Shown here one piece after another: positions 7,478 to 16,036 of a stretch of 64,000 nucleotides of DNA; the first letter of the stretch is position 1; every line of letters starts with the position of its first letter. The translations under genes and the position numbers were made by a program. This stretch comes from an uncultured Lachnospiraceae bacterium (GTDB lineage Bacteria > Bacillota > Clostridia > Lachnospirales > Lachnospiraceae). The notes beneath the pieces are model-generated. The model was given only the letters and a program-made list of their open reading frames with translations. It was not told where the DNA came from and ran no database searches. The DNA is taken from NCBI GenBank assembly GCA_947178145.1, contig CAMWXE010000020.1:1-64000 (forward strand). The letters run 5' to 3'.

Positions 7478-7592
7478 GGTGATAAAGGATATCACCTAAG
7501 ATTTTCTTAGTTTCGTTTAGAAGAATGACGCGGCCATTCTTCATTATGGGAAAATGAAAAGAAAGTTTAAGTTGATAAACTAAGTCTTGTTT
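7458..7592. repeat. Palindromic repeat element, copies 2 and 3 (gatA-gatB gap)
   Basis: The first part (7458-7541) repeats the element found before gatC almost base for base: GAAAATCTAAGGTGAT pairs with ATCACCTAAGATTTTC, then TTTCGTTT, then a second hairpin AAGAATG...CATTCTT. A third, shrunken copy follows at about 7551-7592, starting AAATGAAAAGAAA and closing with a GTTTA/TAAAC stem. The first copy overlaps the end of gatA and supplies its stop codon. Three copies within one operon suggest local spread or slippage of a REP-like sequence. Confidence 0.75.
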
Positions 7593-7623
7593 GGAAAAAT
7601 GATTGGAATGAAGGAGTGAGAAA

Positions 7624-9054
7624 ATGGCAAAGCAATATGAGACAGTGATCGGCCTGGAAGTGCATGTGGAGCTTGCGACAAAGACAAAAATATTCTGCGG
7701 CTGTTCCACCGCGTTTGGCGGGGCGCCGAATACGCACACCTGTCCTGTGTGTACAGGCATGCCGGGCTCTTTGCCGGTATTAAACAAACAGGTCGTGAAT
7801 TACGCGGTGGCAGTCGGACTTGCCACGAACTGCACGATCACACAGTACTGTAAATTTGACAGAAAGAATTATTTTTATCCGGACAATCCGCAGAACTACC
7901 AGATCAGCCAGCTCTACCTGCCGATCTGCAGAAACGGTCATGTGGATATTGAGACTGCGTCGGGGAAAAAGTCCGTAGGCATCCATGAGATTCATATGGA
8001 GGAGGACGCGGGAAAGCTGATTCACGATGAGTGGGAGGACTGTTCACTGGTGGATTACAACCGTTCCGGCGTACCCTTGATTGAGATTGTCTCGGAGCCC
8101 GATATGCGAAGCGCGGAGGAGGTTATCGCGTATCTTGAAAAGCTGCGCATGATCATACAGTATCTTGGCGCGTCGGACTGCAAATTAAATGAAGGCTCCA
8201 TGCGCGCGGACGTGAATCTCTCTGTCAGGGAGGCAGGTGCAACGGAGTTTGGCACGCGCACGGAGATGAAAAATCTCAACTCATTCCGGGCGATCACACA
8301 CGCGATCGAGGGAGAGCGTGCGCGTCAGATTGATTTGCTGGAATCCGGTCAGCAGGTAGTGCAGGAGACGAGGCGCTGGGACGACGCGAAGGAGTATTCC
8401 TACGCGATGCGCTCCAAGGAAGATGCGCAGGATTACCGGTATTTCCCGGATCCCGATCTTGTCCCCGTTTACATCAGCGATGAATGGTTAGGGCAGATCA
8501 GGGACAGCCAGCCGGAATTTCGCGAGGAGAAGATGGAGCGCTACAAAGCGGAGTTTGACATACCGGAGTATGATATTGGAATCATTACCGACGCAAAGCA
8601 TATGGCCGATCTGTTCGAGGAGACAGTGGCGATATGCGGTCAGCCGAAAAAGGTGTCAAACTGGCTGATGGGCGAGACGCTCAGACTTTTGAAGGAGAAG
8701 GGCATGGACCCGGAGGATATCATTTTTTCTCCTGAGAATCTTGCGAAGCTGATTCAGCTGGTGGACAGCAAGGCAGTCAACTCAACGGTCGCCAAGGAAG
8801 TATTTGAGGTGATGTTTGCCGAGAATATTGATCCCGTGAAATTTGTAGAGGAAAAAGGCTTAAAGACGGTAAATGACGAGGGTGCTCTCAGAAAGACCAT
8901 CGAGGAAGTGATCGCCGCAAACCCGCAGTCTGTGGAGGATTACCGGAATGGCAAGGAAAAGGCAATCGGATTTCTGGTGGGACAGACCATGAAAGCGATG
9001 AAGGGAAAGGCGGACCCGGCGTCAGTCAACCGGATTTTGAAGGAATTATTATAA
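7624..9054 (+). CDS. gatB: Asp-tRNA(Asn)/Glu-tRNA(Gln) amidotransferase subunit B
   Basis: A 476-aa GatB of standard length. It begins with the family signature YETVIGLEVHVELATKTK, followed by CGCSTAFGGAPNTHTCPVC with the cysteine cluster, then KFDRKNYFYPDNPQ and the activation-site region EDAGK. The C-terminal YqeY-like tail domain ends in GKADPASVNRILKELL. GatB phosphorylates the misacylated Asp or Glu and passes it ammonia from GatA. The ATG at 7624 has AAGGAG at 7611-7616. It is the last gene of the T-box operon. Confidence 0.96.
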   Translation: MAKQYETVIGLEVHVELATKTKIFCGCSTAFGGAPNTHTCPVCTGMPGSLPVLNKQVVNYAVAVGLATNCTITQYCKFDRKNYFYPDNPQNYQISQLYLPICRNGHVDIETASGKKSVGIHEIHMEEDAGKLIHDEWEDCSLVDYNRSGVPLIEIVSEPDMRSAEEVIAYLEKLRMIIQYLGASDCKLNEGSMRADVNLSVREAGATEFGTRTEMKNLNSFRAITHAIEGERARQIDLLESGQQVVQETRRWDDAKEYSYAMRSKEDAQDYRYFPDPDLVPVYISDEWLGQIRDSQPEFREEKMERYKAEFDIPEYDIGIITDAKHMADLFEETVAICGQPKKVSNWLMGETLRLLKEKGMDPEDIIFSPENLAKLIQLVDSKAVNSTVAKEVFEVMFAENIDPVKFVEEKGLKTVNDEGALRKTIEEVIAANPQSVEDYRNGKEKAIGFLVGQTMKAMKGKADPASVNRILKELL

Positions 9055-9064
9055 ATTTTACACA

Positions 9065-9093
9065 TTTCGTCATATTCCGACATAAACTATAAT
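9065..9093 (+). promoter_or_regulatory. Possible promoter for the DUF4474/phosphoesterase pair
   Basis: A TATAAT box at 9088-9093 is preceded at 17 bp by a weak TTTCGT. It is placed correctly ahead of the gene at 9119 but the -35 is poor. Confidence 0.35.
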
Positions 9094-9118
9094 AAAATGA
9101 TAGGTTGGGATATGACTT

Positions 9119-10054
9119 ATGTATATTTTCCTTCTAATTTTATTACTCATTGCACTTTTTTGCAGTATTTTCTTCTGGTGGCGCAGAAAGAAGATTATCT
9201 GCAGGATCCAGAGTATGGACAAATGTCAGAAGTGCTGCAAAGTAGACGAACTTGTCAAACCGTTCGGTTATTGCTTCCATGACAGATACGGGTTCTTTTC
9301 CAGCACTTTGGACGCCTGGCAGAGGGAGGCGGGGTATACCTGGTTCTACGACTATATGGCTCCCCGTTTTCAGATGGTTTTCGATTCGCTGCCAGTCTAT
9401 TTCGACTATGACGGCAGGACATGGCTGATAGAGTTTTGGAAAGGACAGTACGGTATCAATGCAGGTGCCGAGATTGGCCTGTACCATGCAGATGGGATTG
9501 TCTCGCCCAGAGAGTATCAGACGACCTTGTTTACAGCGGCATCGGACGAGGAACTGCTGAAATGTTCCTTCCTGCTCTGCGGCAGGAATGGCAGCTGCGT
9601 CCAGGTCTCGCAGACACACTGGTGGCTCACGGCCTTTTTCACAGGGTATTTTGTGTGGCCGTCTGATCTGGACATGAAAGCAACGATAAGATTTTCGGAC
9701 AGGAGAATGCAGTGTGCTTTTGTCAACGGACTGCGCAATGCAGGATGCACGGAACAGGATTATACAGTAAACGGTTTCTGCGTGACAGTTCACTTTGCCT
9801 GTACAGAAACGAGGCATTATAAGCTCTGCACACGTTTTTGGCGCCGCTTCTCCCAGTGGAAAAACAAAATTTGCTGCAAACTGTATCTGTGGATTACAAG
9901 ACCTTTTCAGCGCACGGAGGACAGGGTTTTGTGTCTGTATTATTTCCTGCCGGCGGCTTTCCGGAAACTTCTCAGAATGCGCCGGTTCCACAAGCGCTGT
10001 CATAAAAACAGCCGCTGCTGCCATAAGAGATGCTGTAAGAAGGGGCGGCTATGA
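9119..10054 (+). CDS. DUF4474 domain protein, membrane-anchored
   Basis: A 311-aa protein with an N-terminal membrane anchor (MYIFLLILLLIALFCSIFFWW, then Arg/Lys) and a central region recognised as DUF4474. Key segments are DAWQREAGYTWFYDYMAPRF, YFDYDGRTWLIEFWKGQYG and NAGAEIGLYH. The C-terminal 40 residues are very rich in Cys, His, Arg and Lys (CHKNSRCCHKRCCKKG), suggesting metal or nucleic-acid contact, or simply a basic tail. The molecular role of DUF4474 is unknown. The stop overlaps the ATG of the phosphoesterase gene (ATGA at 10051-10054), so the two are translationally coupled and probably work together. Confidence 0.75.
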   Translation: MYIFLLILLLIALFCSIFFWWRRKKIICRIQSMDKCQKCCKVDELVKPFGYCFHDRYGFFSSTLDAWQREAGYTWFYDYMAPRFQMVFDSLPVYFDYDGRTWLIEFWKGQYGINAGAEIGLYHADGIVSPREYQTTLFTAASDEELLKCSFLLCGRNGSCVQVSQTHWWLTAFFTGYFVWPSDLDMKATIRFSDRRMQCAFVNGLRNAGCTEQDYTVNGFCVTVHFACTETRHYKLCTRFWRRFSQWKNKICCKLYLWITRPFQRTEDRVLCLYYFLPAAFRKLLRMRRFHKRCHKNSRCCHKRCCKKGRL

Positions 10055-10878
10055 GTGTTTCATCCAGGCTGGAGCATGCTTTTAAAGATGCTCCGGTTCT
10101 GCCGCTCACATATCGTTCCCGGTATGTCCTGATAAGCGATTGTCACAGAGGGGTTGGAACGTCCTCGGACAATTTTCTGAAAAACCAGCATCTGTATCTG
10201 GCAGCGTTAAAGCATTATTACCAGAGAGGATTTACCTATGTGGAACTGGGTGACGGAGATGAACTATGGGAAAACCGCAGCATGAAAACCATTATAGAAG
10301 TTCACGACGATGTCTTTGAGATGTTTATGCGGTTTCACAGGGAAAACAGGATTTATCTGATCTATGGAAACCACGACATGATAAAAAAGAAAAAGTCATT
10401 GTCGCTTCCGTTTCCGTTTTATGAGGGAATTGTATTGTGCCCGGCCAATATGCCGCAGCGCGCCCTGTATCTTACGCATGGACATCAGGCGAGTCTGCTC
10501 AACTCGACCTTCTGGCGGGTGGCGTGTTTCCTTGTCAGGTATCTGTGGAGCCCTCTGGAAAATGTGGGCGTGCTGGACCCGACCAGCGCGGCGAAGAACT
10601 ATCGTGTAAAAAACAAATGCGAAACAAGATTAAACAACTGGGCTTCCGAAAACAGGCGGATTCTGATTACAGGTCACACGCACCGCCCTGTGATGCCGGA
10701 AGAACCTTCCTATTATTATAATACAGGCAGCTGTGTCCATCCCCATTGTATTACGTGTATTGAGATAGAGTGGGGCGTTATGACACTGGTAAAGTGGAGT
10801 ATGAGCGCCAGGGCGGACAGTACGCTCTATGTGGCAAGGGAGCGGATTGCAGGGACAGCACTGCTAAATGCATTTTAA
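10051..10878 (+). CDS. Calcineurin-like metallophosphoesterase
   Basis: A 275-aa metallophosphoesterase with the full metal-ligand set: SDCHRG (about 30-35), LGDGDELWE (65-73), YGNHDM (108-113), THGHQ (about 146) and ITGHTHRP (about 208-215). The family hydrolyses phosphoester or pyrophosphate bonds using two metal ions. It resembles LpxH-type UDP-diacylglucosamine hydrolases in layout, but a Gram-positive host should lack lipid A, so another substrate is likely. It overlaps the DUF4474 gene by four bases. A terminator hairpin follows directly. Confidence 0.85.
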   Translation: MSVSSRLEHAFKDAPVLPLTYRSRYVLISDCHRGVGTSSDNFLKNQHLYLAALKHYYQRGFTYVELGDGDELWENRSMKTIIEVHDDVFEMFMRFHRENRIYLIYGNHDMIKKKKSLSLPFPFYEGIVLCPANMPQRALYLTHGHQASLLNSTFWRVACFLVRYLWSPLENVGVLDPTSAAKNYRVKNKCETRLNNWASENRRILITGHTHRPVMPEEPSYYYNTGSCVHPHCITCIEIEWGVMTLVKWSMSARADSTLYVARERIAGTALLNAF

Positions 10879-10909
10879 GACTTCCAAGGGGCTCCTGGGA
10901 GTCTTTTTT
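10877..10909 (+). terminator. Intrinsic terminator after the phosphoesterase gene
   Basis: AAGACTTCC at 10877-10885 pairs with GGGAGTCTT (one G-T pair) and is followed by a run of six T around 10904-10909. It overlaps the stop codon of the upstream gene. Confidence 0.75.
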
Positions 10910-10980
10910 CAGTACGTGCAGACGAAACAAAGAAAACGGTGAAAAAATGGAAATATAATGGAAAAATGGGAATAAAACGG

Positions 10981-11009
10981 TTGACAAAAGACACGAACAG
11001 ATGTATCAT
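10981..11009 (+). promoter_or_regulatory. Strong sigma-A promoter for the HTH-Uma2 gene
   Basis: TTGACA at 10981-10986 and TATCAT at 11004-11009 with 17-bp spacing. The predicted start site near 11016 supports translation from the ATG at 11040 and rules out the upstream ATG at 11001. Confidence 0.8.
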
Positions 11010-11039
11010 CTTGGTAAAGGGTTTCCAGGAGGTACAGCT

Positions 11040-11825
11040 ATGACGATAGAAGAGATGAAACGGAAGAAGCAGCAGAAGGGCTACAGTTATGCGCAGCTTT
11101 CAGCGCTGTCGGGAGTACCGCTGGGAACGCTCCAGAAGATTTTTTCGGGAGATACCGAACATCCGCGGTACGCGACGCTTCAGGCATTGGAGCAGGTGCT
11201 GAGGAACCAGGATGACAGGATGGTGCTGAATGACAGCGCCGCGTTTTCTTATGGTATTTTGCAGGAAAAGAAACAGGGCGAATACACGGTTGCGGACTAC
11301 TTTGCCATACCGGGTGAGATCAGGGTGGAGCTGATCGACGGAGTGATCTATGATATGGGGGCACCGATATTTGACCATCAGAAAATTGCGGGGGAAATAT
11401 ACAGGCAGATTGCAAACTATATCATGGATAACAATAGCAGGTGTGAGGCAGGGATATCGCCGATCGATGTACAGCTCGACTGTGATGACAAAACGATGGT
11501 GCAGCCGGATGTCTTCATTCTCTGCAAAAGTGAGATGATTGTGAAAGGAAGGGTGTTTGGCGCGCCGGATTTTGTGCTGGAAGTCATCTCCCCGTCGACA
11601 AAGCGGACAGATTATTTCAAAAAACTCGAGAAATATGAAAATGCCGGCGTGCGCGAATACTGGATTCTTGACCCGTATAAAAAGCAACTGCTTGTCTTTT
11701 TCTTCGAAGGAGATATCTATGCACAGACGCATGATCTGACAAAGCCGGTGCCGGTAAATATTTATGAAGGGAAGCTGCATCTCAGGTTTGACCATATTTT
11801 AAGATGGTGCGGCCATATCAGATAA
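11040..11825 (+). CDS. HTH-Uma2 (DUF820) fusion protein
   Basis: A 261-aa protein with an N-terminal XRE-type helix-turn-helix (about 1-60; YSYAQLSALSGVPLGTLQKIFSG) and a C-terminal Uma2/DUF820 domain with a PD-(D/E)XK-like nuclease fold. The Uma2 part shows RVELIDGVIYDMG (early acidic residues), VQPDVFILC (catalytic Asp position), APDFVLEVISPSTKRTDYFKK (the E-x-(S/K) segment) and AGVREYWILDP. The biological role of Uma2 proteins is unresolved; many are abundant in mobile or variable regions. The ATG at 11040 follows AGGAGG at 11028-11033 and a strong promoter. A decayed relative lies at 795-1067. It may head the following cluster. Confidence 0.82.
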   Translation: MTIEEMKRKKQQKGYSYAQLSALSGVPLGTLQKIFSGDTEHPRYATLQALEQVLRNQDDRMVLNDSAAFSYGILQEKKQGEYTVADYFAIPGEIRVELIDGVIYDMGAPIFDHQKIAGEIYRQIANYIMDNNSRCEAGISPIDVQLDCDDKTMVQPDVFILCKSEMIVKGRVFGAPDFVLEVISPSTKRTDYFKKLEKYENAGVREYWILDPYKKQLLVFFFEGDIYAQTHDLTKPVPVNIYEGKLHLRFDHILRWCGHIR

Positions 11826-11876
11826 CGAACGGTTTGGAATTACTTTTTGCCTGTAACGGATTGGATGTGATAACCG

Positions 11877-12608
11877 ATGGTACATCAATATGGAATAAGG
11901 CGGACAGAGCTGGGAACGCATGACTATCCGAAGCAGCTGTTATCCATGGCAAAACCGCCCGTTGGATTTTATTATAGGGGAGATGTCAGTATCATCAACC
12001 AGAACCGGAATATTGCAGTGATCGGCAGCCGGCATGTGTCCGGGCGGGGCATGGAGGCTGCATACCGGACAGGCTATGAGCTGGGCAGGAGAGGGTTCAA
12101 TGTAGTCAACGGACTGGCTATGGGCTGTGATACACATGCGCTGAGAGGAGCGCTGGATGCGGATGGAAGGTGTGTCGTGGTCATGCCCTGCGGGCTGGAG
12201 CAGATTGTGCCGCGCTCCAACACCATGCTTGCGGAGAAGCTGTTGTCCGGCGGGGGATGTCTGCTCAGTGAGTATCCAGTGCGGACACCGGTGCGCAGAT
12301 ATCAGTATGTGGAGAGAGACCGCCTGCAGAGCGGAATCAGTGACGGTGTGATCGTGATCGAGGCAGAGTGCGGCAGCGGTACGATGCACACTGTCAGGTA
12401 CGCCGTCAGACAGGGAAGGCGGCTGGCCTGTATCGACAGTCAGCTTATGCAGTATTCCTCCGGAAACCGATGGCTTGGGAGTCAGAACGGAGTGCGGGTG
12501 ATTCGGGATACAGTTGATTTAAATGACTTTATAACCGATATACAGAATGACACTGTTTATAAGCAGGTAACATTTGATGAGATCGGGATGAAATTGAGAG
12601 GAGATTGA
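11877..12608 (+). CDS. DprA/Smf-like DNA-processing protein (short form)
   Basis: A 243-aa protein consisting mostly of the DprA Rossmann-like domain. Visible signatures are NIAVIGSRHVSGRG, NGLAMGCDTHALRGAL, VVVMPCGLEQIVPRSN, GGCLLSEYP and VIVIEAECGSGTMHTVRYAVRQGR. DprA normally loads RecA on incoming single-stranded DNA. This copy lacks the N-terminal SAM-like domain and the C-terminal winged helix of the housekeeping protein, so it is probably an accessory paralogue. The ATG at 11877 has only a weak ribosome site. The next gene starts 6 bp downstream and recQ follows, suggesting a DNA-recombination or DNA-sensing operon. Confidence 0.8.
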   Translation: MVHQYGIRRTELGTHDYPKQLLSMAKPPVGFYYRGDVSIINQNRNIAVIGSRHVSGRGMEAAYRTGYELGRRGFNVVNGLAMGCDTHALRGALDADGRCVVVMPCGLEQIVPRSNTMLAEKLLSGGGCLLSEYPVRTPVRRYQYVERDRLQSGISDGVIVIEAECGSGTMHTVRYAVRQGRRLACIDSQLMQYSSGNRWLGSQNGVRVIRDTVDLNDFITDIQNDTVYKQVTFDEIGMKLRGD

Positions 12609-12614
12609 GAGGAA

Positions 12615-13658
12615 ATGAATTATGTCACATTTCAATCATATATGGAAGCGTTTCGCATGGAGGAAGTAAGCATAATAGGAAAGGACATTTTCCTGGATGG
12701 AGCGTGCATTCACGTTGTCGGTATGGGGCGGAAAGAGGAAGGAACCTTTCTTTACCTGTTGGAGGAGCAGCCATTATCGGAGGAAAATCCTGTATGGAAG
12801 CCGGATCAGACAAGGCGCGAATCCATGTCGGACTCAGCGGACCGATATGATGGAAAGGCACTGCATATCAACAAGGTGACAACAGGTGGAGAAACGTTTG
12901 CGCTTCAAGGCGGAACTGGCGGTAATCTGGCGCAGATGGAGTATGCGGAAGCGTATTTCTTCTTCCAGCAGATGATGGAAAAGGGATGGAGATTATCGGA
13001 AGAGTCCCCCTTTTATCACCTGGAATGGAAATGCATGGGGATTGTGACACTGCACCTGAGAGATTCTTATGAAAAGCTTCCTGTGCTGACAGGAGAAATT
13101 GAGCGGGTGACCGTGGGACCGACACACAAATCCTATATCATACAAAAGCCTGTGCGGTTAGAGCGCGGGAAGACGGGTCAACTGTCCTTTTTCCTGGAGG
13201 AGGGCGGAGAAGAGATCGTCTGCTATATCAATCAGGTGGATATGATGGAGCCTTTGGCGGAAGAACGGAAGCGTTTTGCGGATCCGCAGTATCAGGAAAG
13301 AGCACTGCAGCATGTTACAGCAGAAGAATTTGAGCAGATGAAGAAGATGGCTTTGGAGTCAATCGGGGCGGACTGTCCGGAGGGAATGGGATATGTTACA
13401 GTGGAGTATGAATGTACCAGAGAAAATCTCAGCGCACAGTTTTATGCCACAAGGTATCTGGACAGTATTCCAGAGCCAAAAAACGGTGCAACTGCAATGC
13501 TTATGATGGGAGGCAGGCCGGAGCAGGAAACAGGACCGCACGGGTTCCGCAATCGGTGTGCCGTGATTCAGTACGCGGTTCCCGTTGCGACAGAGGCGTT
13601 GGATGCAGAGCTGTTTATGATGACAGAGACGATTCCGGAGAAAGAGGTGGCGGTATGA
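12615..13658 (+). CDS. Unknown protein between dprA-like gene and recQ
   Basis: A 347-aa protein I do not recognise. It is acidic, has no signal peptide or membrane segment, and looks like a mixed alpha/beta soluble protein. The middle part (about 160-215) is rich in beta-strand-like segments such as TVGPTHKSYIIQKP. A Glu-rich helix (EERKRFADPQYQERALQHVTAEEFEQMKK) follows at about 213-245. The ATG has GAGAGGA upstream at 12606-12612 and begins 6 bp after the DprA-like gene. Its position between two DNA-metabolism genes suggests a partner role, but nothing in the sequence proves it. Confidence 0.65.
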   Translation: MNYVTFQSYMEAFRMEEVSIIGKDIFLDGACIHVVGMGRKEEGTFLYLLEEQPLSEENPVWKPDQTRRESMSDSADRYDGKALHINKVTTGGETFALQGGTGGNLAQMEYAEAYFFFQQMMEKGWRLSEESPFYHLEWKCMGIVTLHLRDSYEKLPVLTGEIERVTVGPTHKSYIIQKPVRLERGKTGQLSFFLEEGGEEIVCYINQVDMMEPLAEERKRFADPQYQERALQHVTAEEFEQMKKMALESIGADCPEGMGYVTVEYECTRENLSAQFYATRYLDSIPEPKNGATAMLMMGGRPEQETGPHGFRNRCAVIQYAVPVATEALDAELFMMTETIPEKEVAV

Positions 13659-13703
13659 ACCGGTTATCCACGTTAAAGATGCAAGTCGTAGGAAGGAGAA
13701 GCG

Positions 13704-15632
13704 ATGAGCGCTGCGGAAATACTAAAAACATACTTTGGTTATGATTCATTTAGAAATGGACAGGAGGAGATCGTTCAATCCATTCTGTCAGGGAAGGATG
13801 CGTTGGCCATAATGCCGACAGGCGCGGGCAAGTCGATCTGTTATCAGGTGCCGGCACTGATGCTGCCCGGTATCACAATTGTGGTGTCACCGTTGATCTC
13901 TCTCATGCAGGATCAGGTAAAAGCGTTGAATGAAGCAGGTGTCCATGCTGCATTCATCAATTCGTCACTGACAGAGACGCAGATTGCAAAAGCGATGCGT
14001 TTTGCTGCGGAAGGCCGGTATAAGATTATCTATGTGGCGCCTGAGCGGTTGGAAACGGCGGGATTTATGCAGTTTGCACAGAATGGAAACATCTCAATGG
14101 TCACAGTCGACGAAGCCCACTGTATTTCACAGTGGGGACAGGATTTCAGACCGAGTTATCTGAAAATCGTTGCGTTTATAGACAGTCTGGCAGACCGGCC
14201 GATTGTGAGCGCCTTCACGGCAACTGCCACCAGGGAGGTCAAAACAGATATTGAATGTATCCTGAAACTGCAAAATCCCCGGGTTGTTGTCACAGGCTTT
14301 GACAGGGAAAATTTGTATTACAGCGTGGAGCATATTGCGGGGAAGCACAAAGATGATTTTGTTCTTGATTACATACAAAAACATGCGGACGAGAGCGGGA
14401 TTGTATATTGCGCAACGCGGAAAAATGTGGATAACCTGTATGAGAAACTGCTGCAAAGCGGTGTTTCCGTGACACGCTATCACGCGGGAATAGACAATGA
14501 GACAAGGAAGAAAAACCAGGATGATTTTATCTATGACAGGGTACAGATTGTCATTGCGACCAACGCGTTTGGCATGGGGATTGACAAGTCCAATGTAAGG
14601 TATGTACTTCACTACAATATGCCGCAAAGCATGGAGAACTATTATCAGGAGGCCGGGCGCGCAGGGCGCGACGGCGAAAATGCGCAGTGCATTCTTCTGT
14701 TTTCTGCGCAGGATGTGATGATCAACAAATTTCTGCTGGAAAAGAAAGAGTTTGAAGGAATGGCCCCGGATGATATCGAACTGGTCAAACAGAGGGATGT
14801 TCACCGGCTGCAGGTCATGGAAGGGTACTGCAAAGCCACCACATGCCTTAGAAATTATATATTGGAATACTTTGGGGAGAAGGCGGCAGCCCCCTGCGAC
14901 AACTGCGGAAACTGTCACCGGGAATATTACGAGCAGGATATGACATCGGATGCAAAATGGGTAATTAACTGTATCGCTGAAACAAGAGGCCGGTATGGGC
15001 TGAATATTGTGACAGGAACCTTGCTCGGCGCAAACCGTGCCAGATTAAAGGAGATAGGCGCCAACACCTACAAATCATACGGGGCTCTGGAGCAGAGGAG
15101 TGAGACGGATATCCGGCTGTTGATTGATCAGATGGTGGCGGAAGGTTACATTGTACAGACAAGCGGAGAATACAGTGTGCTTCAGATGGGCGATATCCGT
15201 CGGTTAAAAGAGGAAGGCGCACATGTGATTGTCAGAAAAGCGCAGGAGCGGGAGGAGACAGGAAACAGGACGAAGAAGAAAAAGACAGATTCTCTCACAG
15301 GTGCAGGATTTGACCTGTTTGAGAGACTTCGCCAGCTGCGTCAGGTCATCGCAAAGGAGGAGGCCATGCCGCCATATATTATTTTCAGTGACAAGACGCT
15401 GATTGACATGTGTGCCAGGGTGCCTGAGAATCAGGAGGAAATGCTTGCGGTATCGGGTGTCGGTGAAAATAAGTATCAGAAATATGGAGAGCGCTTTCTC
15501 CAGGCGATCGCAGCGTTTTTGTCCGAAAATCCCAATGCAGTTTTCAGCACACAGATTGATGAGGAAGTTGTGCCCACGCCCACTGCGAAAAAGGGGCACA
15601 GCTCAATCTCATCTGCAGTGCCGCGAATGTGA
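13704..15632 (+). CDS. recQ: ATP-dependent DNA helicase RecQ
   Basis: A 642-aa superfamily 2 3'-to-5' DNA helicase. Motifs are in order: the RecQ N-terminal Gln region (FRNGQEEIVQSIL, about 14-26), Walker A TGAGKS (about 40-45), DEAHC (about 139), SAFTATAT, the helicase-C block IVIATNAFGMGIDKSNVRYV, and QEAGRAGRDG. The zinc-binding cysteines CLRNYILEYFGE...CDNCGNC sit at about 385-410, with a winged-helix RQC region at about 420-510. A C-terminal HRDC domain covers about 535-610. The ATG has AAGGAG at 13692-13697. It ends by overlapping a small downstream frame. It may be the housekeeping RecQ or part of the DprA-like cluster. Confidence 0.93.
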   Translation: MSAAEILKTYFGYDSFRNGQEEIVQSILSGKDALAIMPTGAGKSICYQVPALMLPGITIVVSPLISLMQDQVKALNEAGVHAAFINSSLTETQIAKAMRFAAEGRYKIIYVAPERLETAGFMQFAQNGNISMVTVDEAHCISQWGQDFRPSYLKIVAFIDSLADRPIVSAFTATATREVKTDIECILKLQNPRVVVTGFDRENLYYSVEHIAGKHKDDFVLDYIQKHADESGIVYCATRKNVDNLYEKLLQSGVSVTRYHAGIDNETRKKNQDDFIYDRVQIVIATNAFGMGIDKSNVRYVLHYNMPQSMENYYQEAGRAGRDGENAQCILLFSAQDVMINKFLLEKKEFEGMAPDDIELVKQRDVHRLQVMEGYCKATTCLRNYILEYFGEKAAAPCDNCGNCHREYYEQDMTSDAKWVINCIAETRGRYGLNIVTGTLLGANRARLKEIGANTYKSYGALEQRSETDIRLLIDQMVAEGYIVQTSGEYSVLQMGDIRRLKEEGAHVIVRKAQEREETGNRTKKKKTDSLTGAGFDLFERLRQLRQVIAKEEAMPPYIIFSDKTLIDMCARVPENQEEMLAVSGVGENKYQKYGERFLQAIAAFLSENPNAVFSTQIDEEVVPTPTAKKGHSSISSAVPRM

Positions 15633-15856
15633 AAAAGGTAACAATTACTGCAATCTGGGACTACCTTGTGACAGCGGGACTGACCGCTGAGGAACAGAGG
15701 CAGGAAGGCTATACGAAAGTCCAGACAGAACAGGGGCTGAAGCTGGGGATAAAAACCATCGATAAAGTCAGTCAGGGCGGCTATGCATATCAGTTGCTGA
15801 TGTATCCGGAAACCGTTCAGAGAATGATCGTAGCGTATTTTGCAGAACTAGTATAA
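15629..15856 (+). CDS. Small unknown protein coupled to recQ
   Basis: A 75-aa frame that starts with GTG inside the recQ stop (GTGA at 15629-15632), the classic arrangement for translational coupling. It has a compact, well-ordered composition (KVTITAIWDYLVTAGL at the start, then a GYTKVQTEQGLKLGIK segment and a YPETVQRMIVAYF helix) and reads like a small winged-helix-type domain. It was not recognised. It could be a C-terminal RecQ accessory domain split off by a frameshift, or a separate small partner. Its last codons and stop fall inside the hairpin element that begins at 15848. Confidence 0.6.
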   Translation: MKKVTITAIWDYLVTAGLTAEEQRQEGYTKVQTEQGLKLGIKTIDKVSQGGYAYQLLMYPETVQRMIVAYFAELV

Positions 15857-16014
15857 TCCACGCTAAATACCCTAATGTTTGGCGCAGAATATTTTTCTGA
15901 GAGTGCTGCTTCCCAAACGCAGGCGTAGCGGTGGCTACGTCGAGGCTTGGGGAGTAGTGCTATCAGGAAAATAGGCAAGCGAAACATAGGGTTATTTAGT
16001 GTGGGTTATACTAG
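15848..16014. repeat. 167-bp long-hairpin (MITE-like) element
   Basis: The whole interval is one imperfect palindrome. The ends are perfect inverted repeats (CTAGTATAA at 15848-15856 and TTATACTAG at 16006-16014), the arms of about 80 bases match at roughly four fifths of positions, and the centre is a perfect CGTAGC-GGTG-GCTACG hairpin at about 15924-15939. It codes for nothing and separates two convergent genes. Size, terminal repeats and fold suggest a miniature inverted-repeat element or a large structured RNA. No clear target duplication was identified. Confidence 0.7.
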
Positions 16015-16036
16015 GGACTTGAGGTATGGCAAACGA

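Noticed and set aside
9143-10024. 293-codon open frame antisense to the DUF4474 gene
   Set aside because: The plus strand has the DUF4474 pattern and is coupled to the next gene; the antisense frame has no supporting signal.
10051-10878. Naming the phosphoesterase lpxH
   Set aside because: The layout is similar but a Gram-positive context makes a lipid A role unlikely, and key LpxH-specific features could not be confirmed.
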